Position numbers and translations under genes: made by a program. Of a stretch of DNA of 64,000 nucleotides, positions 43,704 through 59,225 are shown one piece after another. The notes under the pieces are model-generated. The model ran no database searches and was not told the origin of the DNA. It saw nothing but the letters and a program-made list of their open reading frames with translations. Source of the DNA: Apostichopus japonicus. Its lineage: Eukaryota; Echinodermata; Holothuroidea; Aspidochirotida; Stichopodidae. Every line of letters starts with the position of its first letter. Position 1 is the first letter of the stretch. The stretch covers positions 26,659,398-26,723,397 of the forward strand of contig NC_092577.1 in assembly GCF_037975245.1 (NCBI RefSeq). The letters run 5' to 3'.

Positions 43704-45248
43704 ACGGTATCGCACATTCGATTTTTTCGGTACCACAAATTCGATTAATCGGTATCGCACATTCGATTAAACGGTTTCGCACATTCGATTTATCGGTAAC
43801 AAACGTTCGATTTATCGGTACCGCACATTCGATTTATCGGCACCGCACATTCTATTTATCGGTACCGAAATATCGATTTATCGGTATCGCACATTCGATT
43901 TATCGGTACCGCACATTCGATTTATCGGTATCGCAATATCGATTTATCGGTACCGCAATATCGATTTATTGGTATGGCACATTCGATTTATCGGTACGGT
44001 ACCGCAAATTCTATTTATCGGTATCGCAGATTCGATTAATCGGTATCGCACATTCGATTTTTTCGGTACCACAAATTCGATTAATCGGTATCGCACATTC
44101 GATTAAACGGTTTCGCACATTCGATTTATCGGTAACGCACTTTCGATTTATCGGTCCCGCACATTCGATTTATCGGTACCGCACATTCTATTTATCGGTA
44201 TCGCACAATCGATTAATAGGTCTCGCACGTTCGATTTATCGGTATCGCACATTCCATTATTGGTATCGCACATTCGATTTATCGGTATCGTGAATTCGAT
44301 TTATCGGTACCGCACATTCGATTTATCGGTACCGCAATAACGATTTATCGGTATGGCACATTCGATTTATCGGTACGGTACCGCAAATTCTATTTATCGG
44401 TATCGCAAATTCGATTAATCGGTATCGCACATTCGATTAAACGGTATCGCACATTCGATTTATCGGTAACAAACGTTCGATTTATCGGCACCGCACATTC
44501 GATTTATCGGCACCGCACATTCGATTTATCCGTACCGCACATTCGATTTATCGGCACCGCACTTTCGATTTATCGGTACCGCACATTCAATTAATCAGTA
44601 TCGCAAATTCGATTAATCGGTATTGCACATTCGATTAAACGGTATCGCACATTCGATTTATCGGTACCGCACATTCGATTTATCGGTACCGCACAATCGA
44701 TTTATCGGTACCGCACATTCCATTTATCGGTATCGTACGTTCGATTTATCGTTTTCGCACGTTCGATTTATCGATACCGCACATTCGATTTATCGGTCCC
44801 GCACTATCGATTTATACCGCACATTCTATTTATCGGTACCGCAATATCGATTTATCGGTATCGCACATTCGATTTATCGGTACCGCACATTCGATTTATC
44901 GGTATCGCAATATCGATTTATCGGTACCGCACATTCGATTTATCGGTATCGCAAATTCGGATAAATAGGTATCGCACATTCGATTAAACGGTATCGCACA
45001 TTCGATTTATCGGTATCGCAAATTCGGATAAATAGGTATCGCACATTCGATTAAACGGTATCGCACATTCGATTTATCGGTACCGCAATATCGATTTATC
45101 GGTATCGCACATTCTATTTATCGGTATCGTACATTCGAATTACCGATATCGCACATTCCATTTATCGGCACCGCACATTCGATTTATCGGTACCGCACAT
45201 TCTATTTATCGGTATCGCACAATCGATTAATCGGTCTCGTACATTCGA

Positions 45249-45908
45249 TTGATCGGTAGCGCACAATCGATTTATCGGTATCGCACATTCCATTTATTGG
45301 CACTGCACATCCGATTTATCGGTATCGCACATTCGATTTATCGCTACCGCACATTCGATTTATCGGTACCGCACATTCGATTTATCGGTACCGCACAATC
45401 GATTTATCGGTACCGCACATTCCATTTATCGGTATCGTACGTTCGATTTATCGTTTTCGCACGTTCGATTTATCGATACCGCACATTCGATTTATCGGTC
45501 CCGCACAATCGATTTATACCGCACATTCGACTTATCTTTATCGTAAATTTAATTATCGGTATCGCGCATTCGATTTATCGGTATCGCACCTTCGATTTAT
45601 GGGTCCCGCACAATCGATTTATAGGTATCACAATATCGATTAATCGGTCTCGCACATTCGAATTATCGGTACCGCACTTTCGATTTATTGGTACCGCATA
45701 TTCGATTTTTCGTTTTCGCACGTTCGATTTATCGGTACCGCACATTCGATTTATCGGTCCCACACAATCTATTTATCAGTACCGCACATTCGATTTATCG
45801 GTAACGCACATTCGATTTATCGTTTTCGCACGTTCGATTTATCGATACCGCACATTCGATTTATCGGTATCGCAAATTCGGATAAATAGGTATCGCACAT
45901 TCGATTAA
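45249..45908 (+). repeat. 660-bp marker block, ttatctttatcg subtype
   Basis: Twin of the block at 40,427, 4,822 bp downstream. Confidence 0.86.
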
Positions 45909-47865
45909 ACGGTATCGCACATTCGATTTATCGGTACCACAAATTCGATTAATCGGTATCGCACATTCGATTAAACGGTTTCGCACATTCGATTTATCGG
46001 TAACAAACGTTCGATTTATCGGTACCGCAGTTTCGATTTATCGGCACCGCACATTCTATTTATCGGTACCGCAATATCGATTTATCGGTATCGCACATTC
46101 GATTTATCGGTACCGCACATTCGATTTATCGGTATCGCAATATCGATTTATCGGTACCGCAATATCGATTTATTGGTATCGCGCATTCGATTTATCGGTA
46201 TCGCACCTTCGATTTATGGGTCCCGCACAATCGATTTATAGGTATCACAATATCGATTAATCGGTCTCGCACATTCGAATTATCGGTACCGCACTTTCGA
46301 TTTATTGGTACCGCATATTCGATTTTTCGTTTTCGCACGTTCGATTTATCGGTACCGCACATTCGATTTATCGGTCCCACACAATCTATTTATCAGTACC
46401 GCACATTCGATTTATCGGTAACGCACATTCGATTTATCGTTTTCGCACGTTCGATTTATCGATACCGCACATTCGATTTATCGGTATCGCAAATTCGGAT
46501 AAATAGGTATCGCACATTCGATTAAACGGTATCGCACATTCGATTTATCGGTACCACAAATTCGATTAATCGGTATCGCAAATTCGATTAAACGGTTTCG
46601 CACATTCGATTTATCGGTAACAATCGTTCGATTTATCGGTACCGCAGTTTCGATTTATCGGCACCGCACATTCTATTTATCGGTACCGCAATATCGATTT
46701 ATCGGTATCGCACATTCGATTTATCGGTACCGCACATTCGATTTATCGGTATCGCAATATCGATTTATCGGTACCGCAATATCGATTTATTGGTATGGCA
46801 CATTCGATTTATCGGTACGGTACCGCAAATTCTATTTATCGGTATCGCAAATTCGATTAATCGGTATCGCACATTCGATTAAACGGTATCGCACATTCGA
46901 TTTATCGGTAACAAACGTTCGATTTATCGGTACCGCACATTCGATTTATCGGCACCGCACATTCGATTTATCGGTAACAAACGTTCGATTTATCGGTACC
47001 GCACATTCGATTTATCGGCACCGCACATTCGATTTATCGGTACCACAATATCGATTTATCGGTATCGCACATACGATTTATCGGTACCGCACATTCGATT
47101 TATCGGTACCGCACATTCGATTTATCGGTATCGCACATTCGATTTATCGTTTTCGCACGTTCGATTTATCGATACCGCACATTCGATTTATCGGTATCGC
47201 ACGTTCGATTTATCGATACCGCACATTCGATTTATCGGTATCGCACATTCGATTTATCGGTATCGCAAATTCGGATAAATAGGTATCGCACATTCGATTA
47301 AACGGTATCGCACATTCGATTTATCGGTACCACAAATTCGATTAATCGGTATCGCACATTCGATTAAACGGTATCGCACATTCGATTTATCGGTAACAAA
47401 CGTTCGATTTATCGGTATCGTAAATTTAATAATCGGTATCGCGCATTCGATTTATCGATACCGCACATTCGATTTATCGGTCCCGCACAATCGATTTATA
47501 CCGCACATTCTATTTATCGGTACCGCAATATCGATTTATCGGTATCGCACATTCGATTTATCGGTACCGCACATTCGATTTATCGGTATCGCAATATCGA
47601 TTTATCGGTACCGCACATTCGATTTATCGGTATCGCAAATTCGGATAAATAGGTATCGCACATTCGATTAAACGGTATCGCACATTCGATTTATCGGTAC
47701 CGCAATATCGATTTATCGGTATCGCACATTCTATTTATCGGTATCGTACATTCGAATTACCGATATCGCACATTCCATTTATCGGCACCGCACATTCGAT
47801 TTATCGGTACCGCACATTCTATTTATCGGTATCGCACAATCGATTAATCGGTCTCGTACATTCGA

Positions 47866-48525
47866 TTGATCGGTAGCGCACAATCGATTTATCGGTATCG
47901 CACATTCCATTTATTGGCACTGCACATCCGATTTATCGGTATCGCACATTCGATTTATCGCTACCGCACATTCGATTTATCGGTACCGCACATTCGATTT
48001 ATCGGTACCGCACAATCGATTTATCGGTACCGCACATTCCATTTATCGGTATCGTACGTTCGATTTATCGTTTTCGCACGTTCGATTTATCGATACCGCA
48101 CATTCGATTTATCGGTCCCGCACAATCGATTTATACCGCACATTCGACTTATCGGTATCGTAAATTTAATTATCGGTATCGCGCATTCGATTTAACGGTA
48201 TCGCACCTTCGATTTATGGGTCCCGCACAATCGATTTATAGGTATCACAATATCGATTAATCGGTCTCGCACATTCGAATTATCGGTACCGCACTTCCGA
48301 TTTATTGGTACCGCATATTCGATTTTTCGTTTTCGCACGTTCGATTTATCGGTACCGCACATTCGATTTATCGGTCCCACACAATCTATTTATCAGTACC
48401 GCACATTCGATTTATCGGTAACGCACATTCGATTTATCGTTTTCGCACGTTCGATTTATCGATACCGCACATTCGATTTATCGGTATCGCAAATTCGGAT
48501 AAATAGGTATCGCACATTCGATTAA
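47866..48525 (+). repeat. 660-bp marker block, taacgg subtype
   Basis: Twin of the block at 43,044, again followed by a T-run monomer (48,541). Confidence 0.86.
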
Positions 48526-51500
48526 ACGGTATCGCACATTCGATTTTTTCGGTACCACAAATTCGATTAATCGGTATCGCACATTCGATTAAACGGTTTC
48601 GCACATTCGATTTATCGGTAACAAACGTTCGATTTATCGGTACCGCACATTCGATTTATCGGCACCGCACATTCTATTTATCGGTACCGAAATATCGATT
48701 TATCGGTATCGCACATTCGATTTATCGGTACCGCACATTCGATTTATCGGTATCGCAATATCGATTTATCGGTACCGCAATATCGATTTATTGGTATGGC
48801 ACATTCGATTTATCGGTACGGTACCGCAAATTCTATTTATCGGTATCGCAGATTCGATTAATCGGTATCGCACATTCGATTAAACGGTATCGCACATTCG
48901 ATTTATCGGTAACAAACGTTCGATTTATCGGTACCGCACATTCGATTTATCGGCACCGCACATTCGATTTATCGGTAACAAACGTTCGATTTATCGGTAC
49001 CGCACATTCGATTTATCGGCACCGCACATTCGATTTATCGGTACCACAATATCGATTTATCGGTATCGCACATACGATTTATCGGCACCGCACATTCGAT
49101 TTATCGGTACCGCACATTCGATTTATCGGTATCGCACATTCGATTTATCGTTTTCGCACGTTCGATTTATCGATACCGCACATTCGATTTATCGGTATCG
49201 CACGTTCGATTTATCGATACCGCACATTCGATTTATCGGTATCGCACATTCGATTTATCGGTATCGCAAATTCGGATAAATAGGTATCGCACATTCGATT
49301 AAACGGTATCGCACATTCGATTTATCGGTACCACAAATTCGATTAATCGGTATCGCACATTCGATTAAACGGTATCGCACATTCGATTTATCGGTAACAA
49401 ACGTTCGATTTATCGGTATCGTAAATTTAATAATCGGTATCGCGCATTCGATTTATCGGTATCGCACCTTCGATTTATCGGTCCCGCACAATCGATTTAT
49501 AGGTATCGCAATATCGATTAATCGGTCTCGCACATTCTATTTATCGGTACCGCACTTTCGATTTATTGGTACCACATATTCGATATTTCGTTTTCGCACG
49601 TTCGATTTATCGGTACCGCACATTCGATTTATCGGTCCCACACAATCGATTCATCAGTACCGCACATTCGACTTATCGATATCGTAAATTCAATTGATCG
49701 GTATCGCGCATTCGATTTATCGGTACCGCACATTTGATTTATCGGTACCGCACATTCGATTTATCGGTATCGCATATTCGATTAATCGGTACCGCACATT
49801 CGATTTATCGGTACCGCACATTCGATTTATCGGTATCGCAAATTCGGATAAATAGGTATCGCACATTCGATTTATCGGTCCCACACAATCGATTCATCAG
49901 TACCGCACATTCGACTTATCGATATCGTAAATTCAATTGATCGGTATCGCGCATTCGATTTATCGGTACCGCACATTTGATTTATCGGTACCGCACATTC
50001 GATTTATCGGTATCGCATATTCGATTAATCGGTACCGCACATTCGATTTATCGGTACCGCACATTCGATTTATCGGTATCGCAAATTCGGATAAATAGGT
50101 ATCGCACATTCGATTAAACGGTATCGCACATTCGATTTATCGGTATCGCGAATTCGATTTATCGGTACCGCACATTCGATTTATCGGTACCGCAATATCG
50201 ATATATTGGTATCGCACATTCGATTGACCGGTATCGCACATTCGATTTATCGGCATCGCACATTCGATTTATCGGTACCGCAATATCGATTTATCGGTAT
50301 GGCACATTCGATTTATCGGTACGGTACCTCACATCGATTTATCGGTATCGCAAATTCGATTAATCGGTATCGCACATTCGATTAAACGGTATCGCACATT
50401 CGATTTATCGGTAACGCACATTCGATTTATCGGTATCGCACTTTCGATTTTTCGTTCCCGCACAATCGATTTATCGGTACCGCACATTCGATTAATCGGT
50501 CTCGCACATTCGATTTATCGGTAGCGCACATTCGATTTATCGGTACCGCAATATCGATTTATCGGTATCGCACATTACATTGATCGGCACCGCACATTCG
50601 ATTTATCGGTACCGCAATATCGATTTATCGGTCCCGCACAATCGATTTATAGGTATCGCAATATCGATTAATCGGTCTCGCACACTCTATTTATCGGTAC
50701 CGCACTTTCGATTTATTGGTACCACATATTCGATATTTCGTTTTCGCACGTTCGATTTATCGGTACCGCACATTCGATTTATCGGTCCCACACAATCGAT
50801 TCATCAGTACCGCACATTCGACTTATCGATATCGTAAATTCAATTGATCGGTATCGCGCATTCGATTTATCGGTATCGCACATTCGATTTATCGGCACCG
50901 CACATTCGATTTATCGGTACCGAAATATCGATTAATCGGTATCGCACATACGATTTATCGGTACCGCACATTTGATTTATCGGTACCGCACATTCGATTT
51001 ATCGGTATCGCATATTCGATTAATCGGTACCGCACATTCGATTTATCGGTACCGCACATTCGATTTATCGGTATCGCAAATTCGGATAAATAGGTATCGC
51101 ACATTCGATTAAACGGTATCGCACATTCGATTTATCGGTACCGCAATATCGATTTATCGGTATCGCGAATTCGATTTATCGGTACCGCACATTCGATTTA
51201 TCGGTACCGCAATATCGATTTATTGGTATCGCACATTCGATTGACCGTTATCGCACATTCGATTTATCGGCATCGCACATTCGATTTATCGGTACCGCAA
51301 TATCGATTTATCGGTCCCGCACAATCGATTTATCGGTACCGCACAATCGATTAATCGGTCTCGCACATTCGATTTATCGGTAGCGCACATTCGATTTATC
51401 GGTACCGCAATATCGATTTATCGGTATCGCACATTACATTGATCGGCACCGCACATTCGATTTATCGGTACCGCAATATCGATTTATCGGTCCCGCACAA

Positions 51501-51790
51501 TCGATTTATAGGTATCGCACATTCGATTAATCGATACCGCACATTCGATTTATCGGCACCGCACATTCGATTTATCGGTACCGCACATTCGATTTATCGG
51601 TACCGCACATTCGATTTATAGGTATCGCAAATTCGATTAATAGGTATCGCACATTCGATTAAACGGTATCGCACATTCGATTTATCGGTAACGCACTTTC
51701 GATTTATCGGTCCCGCACATTCGATTTATCGGTACCGCACATTCTATTTATCGGTATCGCACAATCGATTAATCGGTCTCGTACATTCGA

Positions 51791-52220
51791 TTGATCGGTA
51801 GCGCACAATCGATTTATCGGTATCGCACATTCCATTTATTGGCACTGCACATCCGATTTATCGGTATCGCACATTCGATTTATCGCTACCGCACATTCGA
51901 TTTATCGGTACCGCACATTCGATTTATCGGTACCGCACAATCGATTTATCGGTACCGCACATTCCATTTATCGGTATCGTACGTTCGATTTATCGTTTTC
52001 GCACGTTCGATTTATCGATACCGCACATTCGATTTATCGGTCCCGCACAATCGATTTATACCGCACATTCGACTTATCGGTGTCGTAAATTTAATTATCG
52101 GTATCGCGCATTCGATTTATCGGTATCGCACCTTCGATTTATGGGTCCCGCACAATCGATTTATAGGTATCACAATATCGATTAATCGGTCTCGCACATT
52201 CGAATTATCGGTACCGCACA
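51791..52220 (+). repeat. Marker block with replaced 3' end
   Basis: Matches the block until cgaattatcggtaccgc, then joins a cacattcgatttatcggtacc path with catacgattt, so the ttattggtaccgc part is lost. It has a tgtcgtaaa change. It closes iteration 3. Confidence 0.78.
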
Positions 52221-55200
52221 TTCGATTTATCGGTACCACAATATCGATTTATCGGTATCGCACATACGATTTATCGGTACCGCACATTCGATTTATCGGT
52301 ACCGCACATTCGATTTATCGGTATCGCACATTCGATTTATCGTTTTCGCACGTTCGATTTATCGATACCGCACATTCGATTTATCGGTATCGCACGTTCG
52401 ATTTATCGATACCGCACATTCGATTTATCGGTATCGCACATTCGATTTATCGGTATCGCAAATTCGGATAAATAGGTATCGCACATTCGATTAAACGGTA
52501 TCGCACATTCGATTTATCGGTACCACAAATTCGATTAATCGGTATCGCACATTCGATTAAACGGTATCGCACATTCGATTTATCGGTAACAAACGTTCGA
52601 TTTATCGGTACCGCACATTCGATTTATCGGTACCGCACATTCGAGTTATCGGTACCGCACTTTCGATTTATCGGTACCGCACATTCAATTAATCGGTATC
52701 GCAAATTCGATTAATCGGTATTGCACATTCGATTAAACGGTATCGCACATTCGATTTATCGCTAACGCACATTCGATTTATCGGTACCGCACCTTCGATT
52801 CATCAGTACCGCACATTCGACTTATCGGTATCGTAAATTTAATAATCGGTATCGCGCATTCGATTTATCGGTATCGCACCTTTGATTTATCGGTCCCGCA
52901 CAATCGATTTATAGGTATCGCAATATCGATTAATCGGTCTCGCACATTCTATTTATCGGTACCGCACTTTCGATTTATTGGTACCACATATTCGATATTT
53001 CGTTTTCGCACGTTCGATTTATCGGTACCGCACATTCGATTTATCGGTCCCACACAATCGATTTATCAGTACCGCACATTCGACTTATCGATATCGTAAA
53101 TTCAATTGATCGGTATCGCGCATTCGATTTATCGGTATCGCACATTCGATTTATCGGCACCGCACATTCGATTTATCGGTACCGAAATATCGATTAATCG
53201 GTATCGCACATACGATTTATCGGTACCGCACATTTGATTTATCGGTACCGCACATTCGATTTATCGGTATCGCATATTCGATTAATCGGTACCGCACATT
53301 CGATTTATCGGTACCGCACATTCGATTTATCGGTATCGCAAATTCGGATAAATAGGTATCGCACATTCGATTAAACGGTATCGCACATTCGATTTATCGG
53401 TACCGCAATATCGATTTATCGGTATCGCGAATTCGATTTATCGGTACCGCACATTCGATTTATCGGTACCGCAATATCGATTTATTGGTATCGCACATTC
53501 GATTGACCGGTATCGCACATTCGATTTATCGGCATCGCACATTCGATTTATCGGTACCGCAATATCGATTTATCGGTATGGCACATTCGATTTATCGGTA
53601 CGGTACCTCACATCGATTTATCGGTATCGCAAATTCGATTAATCGGTATCGCACATTCGATTAAACGGTATCGCACATTCGATTTATCGGTAACGCACAT
53701 TCGATTTATCGGTATCGCACTTTCGATTTTTCGTTCCCGCACAATCGATTTATCGGTACCGCACATTCGATTAATCGGTCAAGCACATTCGATTTATCGG
53801 TAGCGCACATTCGATTTATCGGTACCGCAATATCGATTTATCGGTATCGCACATTACATTGATCGGCACCGCACATTCGATTTATCGGTACCGCAATATC
53901 GATTTATCGGTCCCGCACAATCGATTTATAGGTATCGCACATTCGATTAATCGATACCGCACATTCGATTTATCGGCACCGCACATTCGATTTATCGGTC
54001 TCGCACATTCGAATTATCGGTACCGCACTTTCGATTTATCGGTACCGCATATTCGATTTTTCGTTTTCGCACGTTCGATTTATCGGTACCGCACATTCGA
54101 TTTATCGGTCCCACACAATCTATTTATCAGTACCGCACATTCGATTTATCGGTAACGCACATTCGATTTATCGTTTTCGCACGTTCGATTTATCGATACC
54201 GCACATTCGATTTATCGGTATCGCAAATTCGGATAAATAGGTATCGCACATTCGATTAAACGGTATCGCACATTCGATTTATCGGTACCACAAATTCGAT
54301 TAATCGGTATCGCACATTCGATTAAACGGTTTCGCACATTCGATTTATCGGTAACAAACGTTCGATTTATCGGTACCGCAGTTTCGATTTATCGGCACCG
54401 CACATTCTATTTATCGGTACCGCAATATCGATTTATCGGTATCGCACATTCGATTTATCGGTATCGCAATATCGATTTATCGGTATCGCAAATTCGGATA
54501 AATAGGTATCGCACATTCGATTAAACGGTATCGCACATTCGATTTATCGGTACCACAAATTCGATTAATCGGTATCGCACATTCGATTAAACGGTTTCGC
54601 ACATTCGATTTATCGGTAACAAACGTTCGATTTATCGGTACCGCAGTTTCGATTTATCGGCACCGCACATTCTATTTATCGGTACCGCAATATCGATTTA
54701 TCGGTATCGCACATTCGATTTATCGGTATCGCAATATCGATTTATCGGTACCGCAATATCGATTTATTGGTATGGCACATTCGATTTATCGGTACGGTAC
54801 CGCACATTCTATTTATCGGTACCGCAATATCGATTTATCGGTACCGCACATTCGATTTATCGGTATCGCAATATCGATTTATCGGTACCGCAATATCGAT
54901 TTATTGGTATGGCACATTCGATTTATCGGTACGGTACCGCAAATTCTATTTATCGGTATCGCAAATTCGATTAATCGGTATCGCACATTCGATTAAACGG
55001 TATCGCACATTCGATTTATCGGTAACAAACGTTCGATTTGTCGGTACCGCACATTCGATTTATCGGCACCGCACATTCGATTTATCGGTAACAAACGTTC
55101 GATTTATCGGTACCGCACATTCGATTTATCGGCACCGCACATTCGATTTATCGGTACCACAATATCGATTTATCGGTATCGCACATACGATTTATCGGTA

Positions 55201-55432
55201 CCGCACATTCGATTTATCGGTACCGCACATTCGATTTATCGGTACCGCACATTCGATTTATCGGTATCGCAAATTCGATTAATAGGTATCGCACATTCGA
55301 TTAAACGGTATCGCACATTCGATTTATCGGTAACGCACTTTCGATTTATCGGTCCCGCACATTCGATTTATCGGTACCGCACATTCTATTTATCGGTATC
55401 GCACAATCGATTAATCGGTCTCGTACATTCGA

Positions 55433-55723
55433 TTGATCGGTAGCGCACAATCGATTTATCGGTATCGCACATTCCATTTATTGGCACTGCACATCCGATT
55501 TATCGGTATCGCACATTCGATTTATCGCTACCGCACGTTCGATTTATCGGTACCGCACATTCGATTTATCGGTCCCACACAATCTATTTATCAGTACCGC
55601 ACATTCGATTTATCGGTAACGCACATTCGATTTATCGTTTTCGCACGTTCGATTTATCGATACCGCACATTCGATTTATCGGTATCGCAAATTCGGATAA
55701 ATAGGTATCGCACATTCGATTAA
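55433..55723 (+). repeat. Marker block with large internal deletion
   Basis: The first six or so monomers and the last eight of the block are present; about 370 bp between atcgctaccgc and cgcacgttcg are missing. This is the last recognisable block with its start before the array edge. Confidence 0.78.
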
Positions 55724-57215
55724 ACGGTATCGCACATTCGATTTATCGGTACCACAAATTCGATTAATCGGTATCGCACATTCGATTAAACGGTTTCGCA
55801 CATTCGATTTATCGGTAACAAACGTTCGATTTATCGGTACCGCAGTTTCGATTTATCGGCACCGCACATTCTATTTATCGGTACCGCAATATCGATTTAT
55901 CGGTATCGCACATTCTATTTATCAGCACCGCACATTCGATTTATCGGTAACAAACATTCGATTAAACGGTATCGCACATTCGATTTATCGGTAACAAACG
56001 TTCGATTTGTCGGTACCGCACATTCGATTTATCGGCACCGCACATTCGATTTATCGGTAACAAACGTTCGATTTATCGGTACCGCACATTCGATTTATCG
56101 GCACCGCACATTCGATTTATCGGTACCACAATATCGATTTATCGGTATCGCACATACGATTTATCGGTACCGCACATTCGATTTATCGGTACCGCACATT
56201 CGATTTATCGGTATCGTACGTTCGATTTATCGTTTTCGCACGTTCGATTTTTCGATACCGCACATTCGATTTATCGGTCCCGCACAATCGATTTATACCG
56301 CACATTCGACTTATCGGTATCGTAAATTTAATTATCGGTATCGCGCATTCGATTTATCGGTATCGCACCTTCGATTTATGGGTCCCGCACAATCGATTTA
56401 TAGGTATCACAATATCGATTAATCGGTCTCGCACATTCGAATTATCGGTACCGCAATATCGATTTATCGGTATCGCACATACGATTTATCGGTACCGCAC
56501 ATTCGATTTATCGGTACCGCACATTCGATTTATCGGTATCGCACATTCGATTTATCGTTTTCGCACGTTCGATTTATCGATACCGCACATTCGATTTATC
56601 GGTATCGCACGTTCGATTTATCGATACCGCACATTCGATTTATCGGTATCGCAAATTCGGATAAATAGGTATCGCACATTCGATTAAACGGTATCGCACA
56701 TTCGATTTATCGGTACCACAAATTCGATTAATCGGTATCGCACATTCGATTAAACGGTATCGCACATTCGATTTATCGGTAACAAACGTTCGATTTATCG
56801 GTACCGCACATTCGATCTATCGGCACCGCACATTCGATTTATCGGTACCGCAATATCGATTAATCGGTATCGCACATTCGATTTATCGGTACCGCACATT
56901 CGATTTATCGGTATCGCAAATTCGAGTAATCGGTATCGCACATTCGATTTATCGGTAACGCAGTTTCGATTTATCGGTACCGCACATTCGATTTATCGGT
57001 ATCGCAAATTCGGATAAATAGGTATCGCACATTCGATTAAACGGTATCGCACATTCGATTTATCGGTACCGCAATATCGATTTATCGGTATCGCACATTC
57101 GACTTATCGGTATCGTAAATTTAATTATCGGTATCGCGCATTCGATTTATCGGTATCGCACCTTCGATTTATTGGTCCCGCACAATCGATTTATCGGTAT
57201 CGCAAAATTGATTTA

Positions 57216-57478
57216 TCGGTCTCGCACATTCGATTTATCGGTACCGCACTTTCGATTTATCGGTACCGCACATTCGATTTATCGGTATCGCACATTCGAT
57301 TCATCGGTACCGCAATATCGATTTATCGGTACCGCACAATCGATTAATCGGTACCGCACATTCCATTTATCGGTACCACACATTCGATTTATCGTTATCG
57401 CACATTCGATTTATCGGTACCGCAATATCGATTTATCGGTATCGCACATTCCATTATTGGTATCGCACATTCGATTTA
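57216..57478 (+). repeat. 263-bp local duplication near array edge, copy 1
   Basis: About 12 monomers. gattcatcgg at 57,298 recurs at 57,561. Both copies then run through accacacattc, atcgttatcgc and the attattgg monomer in the same order. Confidence 0.82.
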
Positions 57479-57741
57479 TCGGTCTCGCACATTCGATTTA
57501 TCGGTACCGCACTTTCGATTTATCGGTACCGCACATTCGATTTATCGGTATCGCACATTCGATTCATCGGTACCGCAATATCGATTTATCGGTACCGCAC
57601 AATCGATTAATCGGTACCGCACATTCCATTTATCGGTACCACACATTCGATTTATCGTTATCGCACATTCGATTTATCGGTACCGCAATATCGATTTATC
57701 GGTATCGCACATTCCATTATTGGTATCGCACATTCGATTTA
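57479..57741 (+). repeat. 263-bp local duplication near array edge, copy 2
   Basis: Second copy of the preceding unit. It is one of the few longer-range repeats inside the otherwise disordered 57-60 kb edge. Confidence 0.8.
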
Positions 57742-59225
57742 TCGGTAACGCACATTCGATTTATCGGTACCGCACAATCGATTAATCGGTATCGCACATT
57801 CGATTTATCGGTAACGCAGTTTCGATTTATCAGTACCTTACATTCGATTTATCGGTATCGCAAATTCGATTAATAGATATCGCACATTCGATTAATCGGT
57901 CTCGCACATTCGATTTATCGGTATCGCACATTCCATTTACCGGTATCGCACATTCGATTTATAGGCACCGCACATTCGATTTATCGGTACCGCAATATCG
58001 ATTTATCGTTATTGCACATTCGATTCATCGTTACTGCACATTCTTTTTATCGGTATCGTAAATTCGATTTATCGGTCTCGCACATTCGATTTATCGGTAA
58101 CGCAGTTTCGATTTATCGGTACCGCACATTCTATTTATCGGTATCGCACAATCGATTAATCGGTCTCGCACATTCTATTAATCGGTAGCGCACGTTCGGT
58201 TTATCGGTATCGCACATTCTATTTATCCGTATCGCACATTCGATATACCGGTATCGCACATTCGATTTATCGGCACCGCAAATTCGATTTATCGGTACCG
58301 CAATATCGATTGATCGGTATCGCACATACGATTTATCGGTATCGCAAATTCGATTAATAGGTATCGCACATTCGATTAAACGTTACCGCACATTCGATTT
58401 ATCGGTAACGCACATTCGATTAATCGGTACCGCACATTCGATTTATCGATAGCAATATCGATTAATCGGTACCGCACATTCCATTTATCGGTACCGCACA
58501 TTCGATTTACCGGTATAGCAATATCGATTAATCGGCACCGCACGTTCGATTTATCGGTACCGCAATATCGATTTATCGGTATCGCACATACGATTTATCG
58601 GTACCGCACATTCGATTTATCGGTACCGCACATTCGATTTATCGGTATCGCATATTCGATTAATCGGTATCGCACGTTCGATTTATCGGTATCGCACATT
58701 CGATTAATCGGTATCGCAAATTCGATTAATCGGTATCGCACATTCTATTTATCGGTATCGCATATTCCATTAATCGTTATCGCACGTTCGATTTATCGGT
58801 ACCGCACATTCGATTTATCGGTATCGCAAATTCGATTAATCGGTATTGCACATTCGATTAAACGGTATCGCACATTCGATTTATCGGTAACGCAAATTCG
58901 ATTTATAGGTACCGCCCATTCTATTTATCGGTACCGCAATATCGATTTATCGATATCGCACATTCGATTTATCGGTACTGCACATTCGATTTATCGGTAT
59001 CGTAATATCGATTTATCGGTATCGCACATTCGATTTATCGGTACCGCACATTCGATTTATCGGTATCGCAAATTCGATTTATCGGTACCGTAATATCGAT
59101 TTATCGGTATCGCACATTCGATTTATCGGTACCGTACATTCGATTTATCGGTATCGCAAATTCGATTAATTGGTATCGCACATTCGATTAAACGGTATCG
59201 CACATTCGATTTATCGGTAACGCAC

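Larger units (their letters stand above)
39241..44062 (+). repeat. 4,822-bp tandem duplication, copy 1
   Basis: Landmarks recur exactly 4,822 bp later: ggtaacgcactttcg (39,311 and 44,133), the 113-codon frame (39,801 and 44,623), and marker blocks (40,427/45,249 and 43,044/47,866). A rare T-run monomer (cgattttttcgg) occurs at 43,719 and 48,541, again 4,822 bp apart. Confidence 0.85.
44063..48884 (+). repeat. 4,822-bp tandem duplication, copy 2
   Basis: Second copy. Near its junction a third T-run monomer (cgattttttcgg) appears at 44,055, where the equivalent position in copy 1 has the normal cgatttatcgg. Correspondence is lost after about 48,880, where gattaaacggtatcgc replaces the junction sequence. 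Confidence 0.85.
38559..51790 (+). repeat. Super-higher-order unit, iteration 3 (13,232 bp, internally duplicated)
   Basis: Same landmark order again: cgcacattcgg near 39,180, ggtaacgcactttcg at about 39,309, ttatccgtacc near 39,710, attaatcagtatcgc near 39,770, and the ttatctttatcg block at 40,427. A 4,822-bp stretch is then tandemly duplicated, so the block and its neighbours recur at 45,249. The 85-codon landmark recurs at 50,580. The unit is longer than the other two because of this duplication, partly offset by lost modules. Confidence 0.75.

Noticed and set aside
57172-57873. 233-codon frame near the array edge
   Set aside because: Entirely satellite monomers with no non-repeat sequence.
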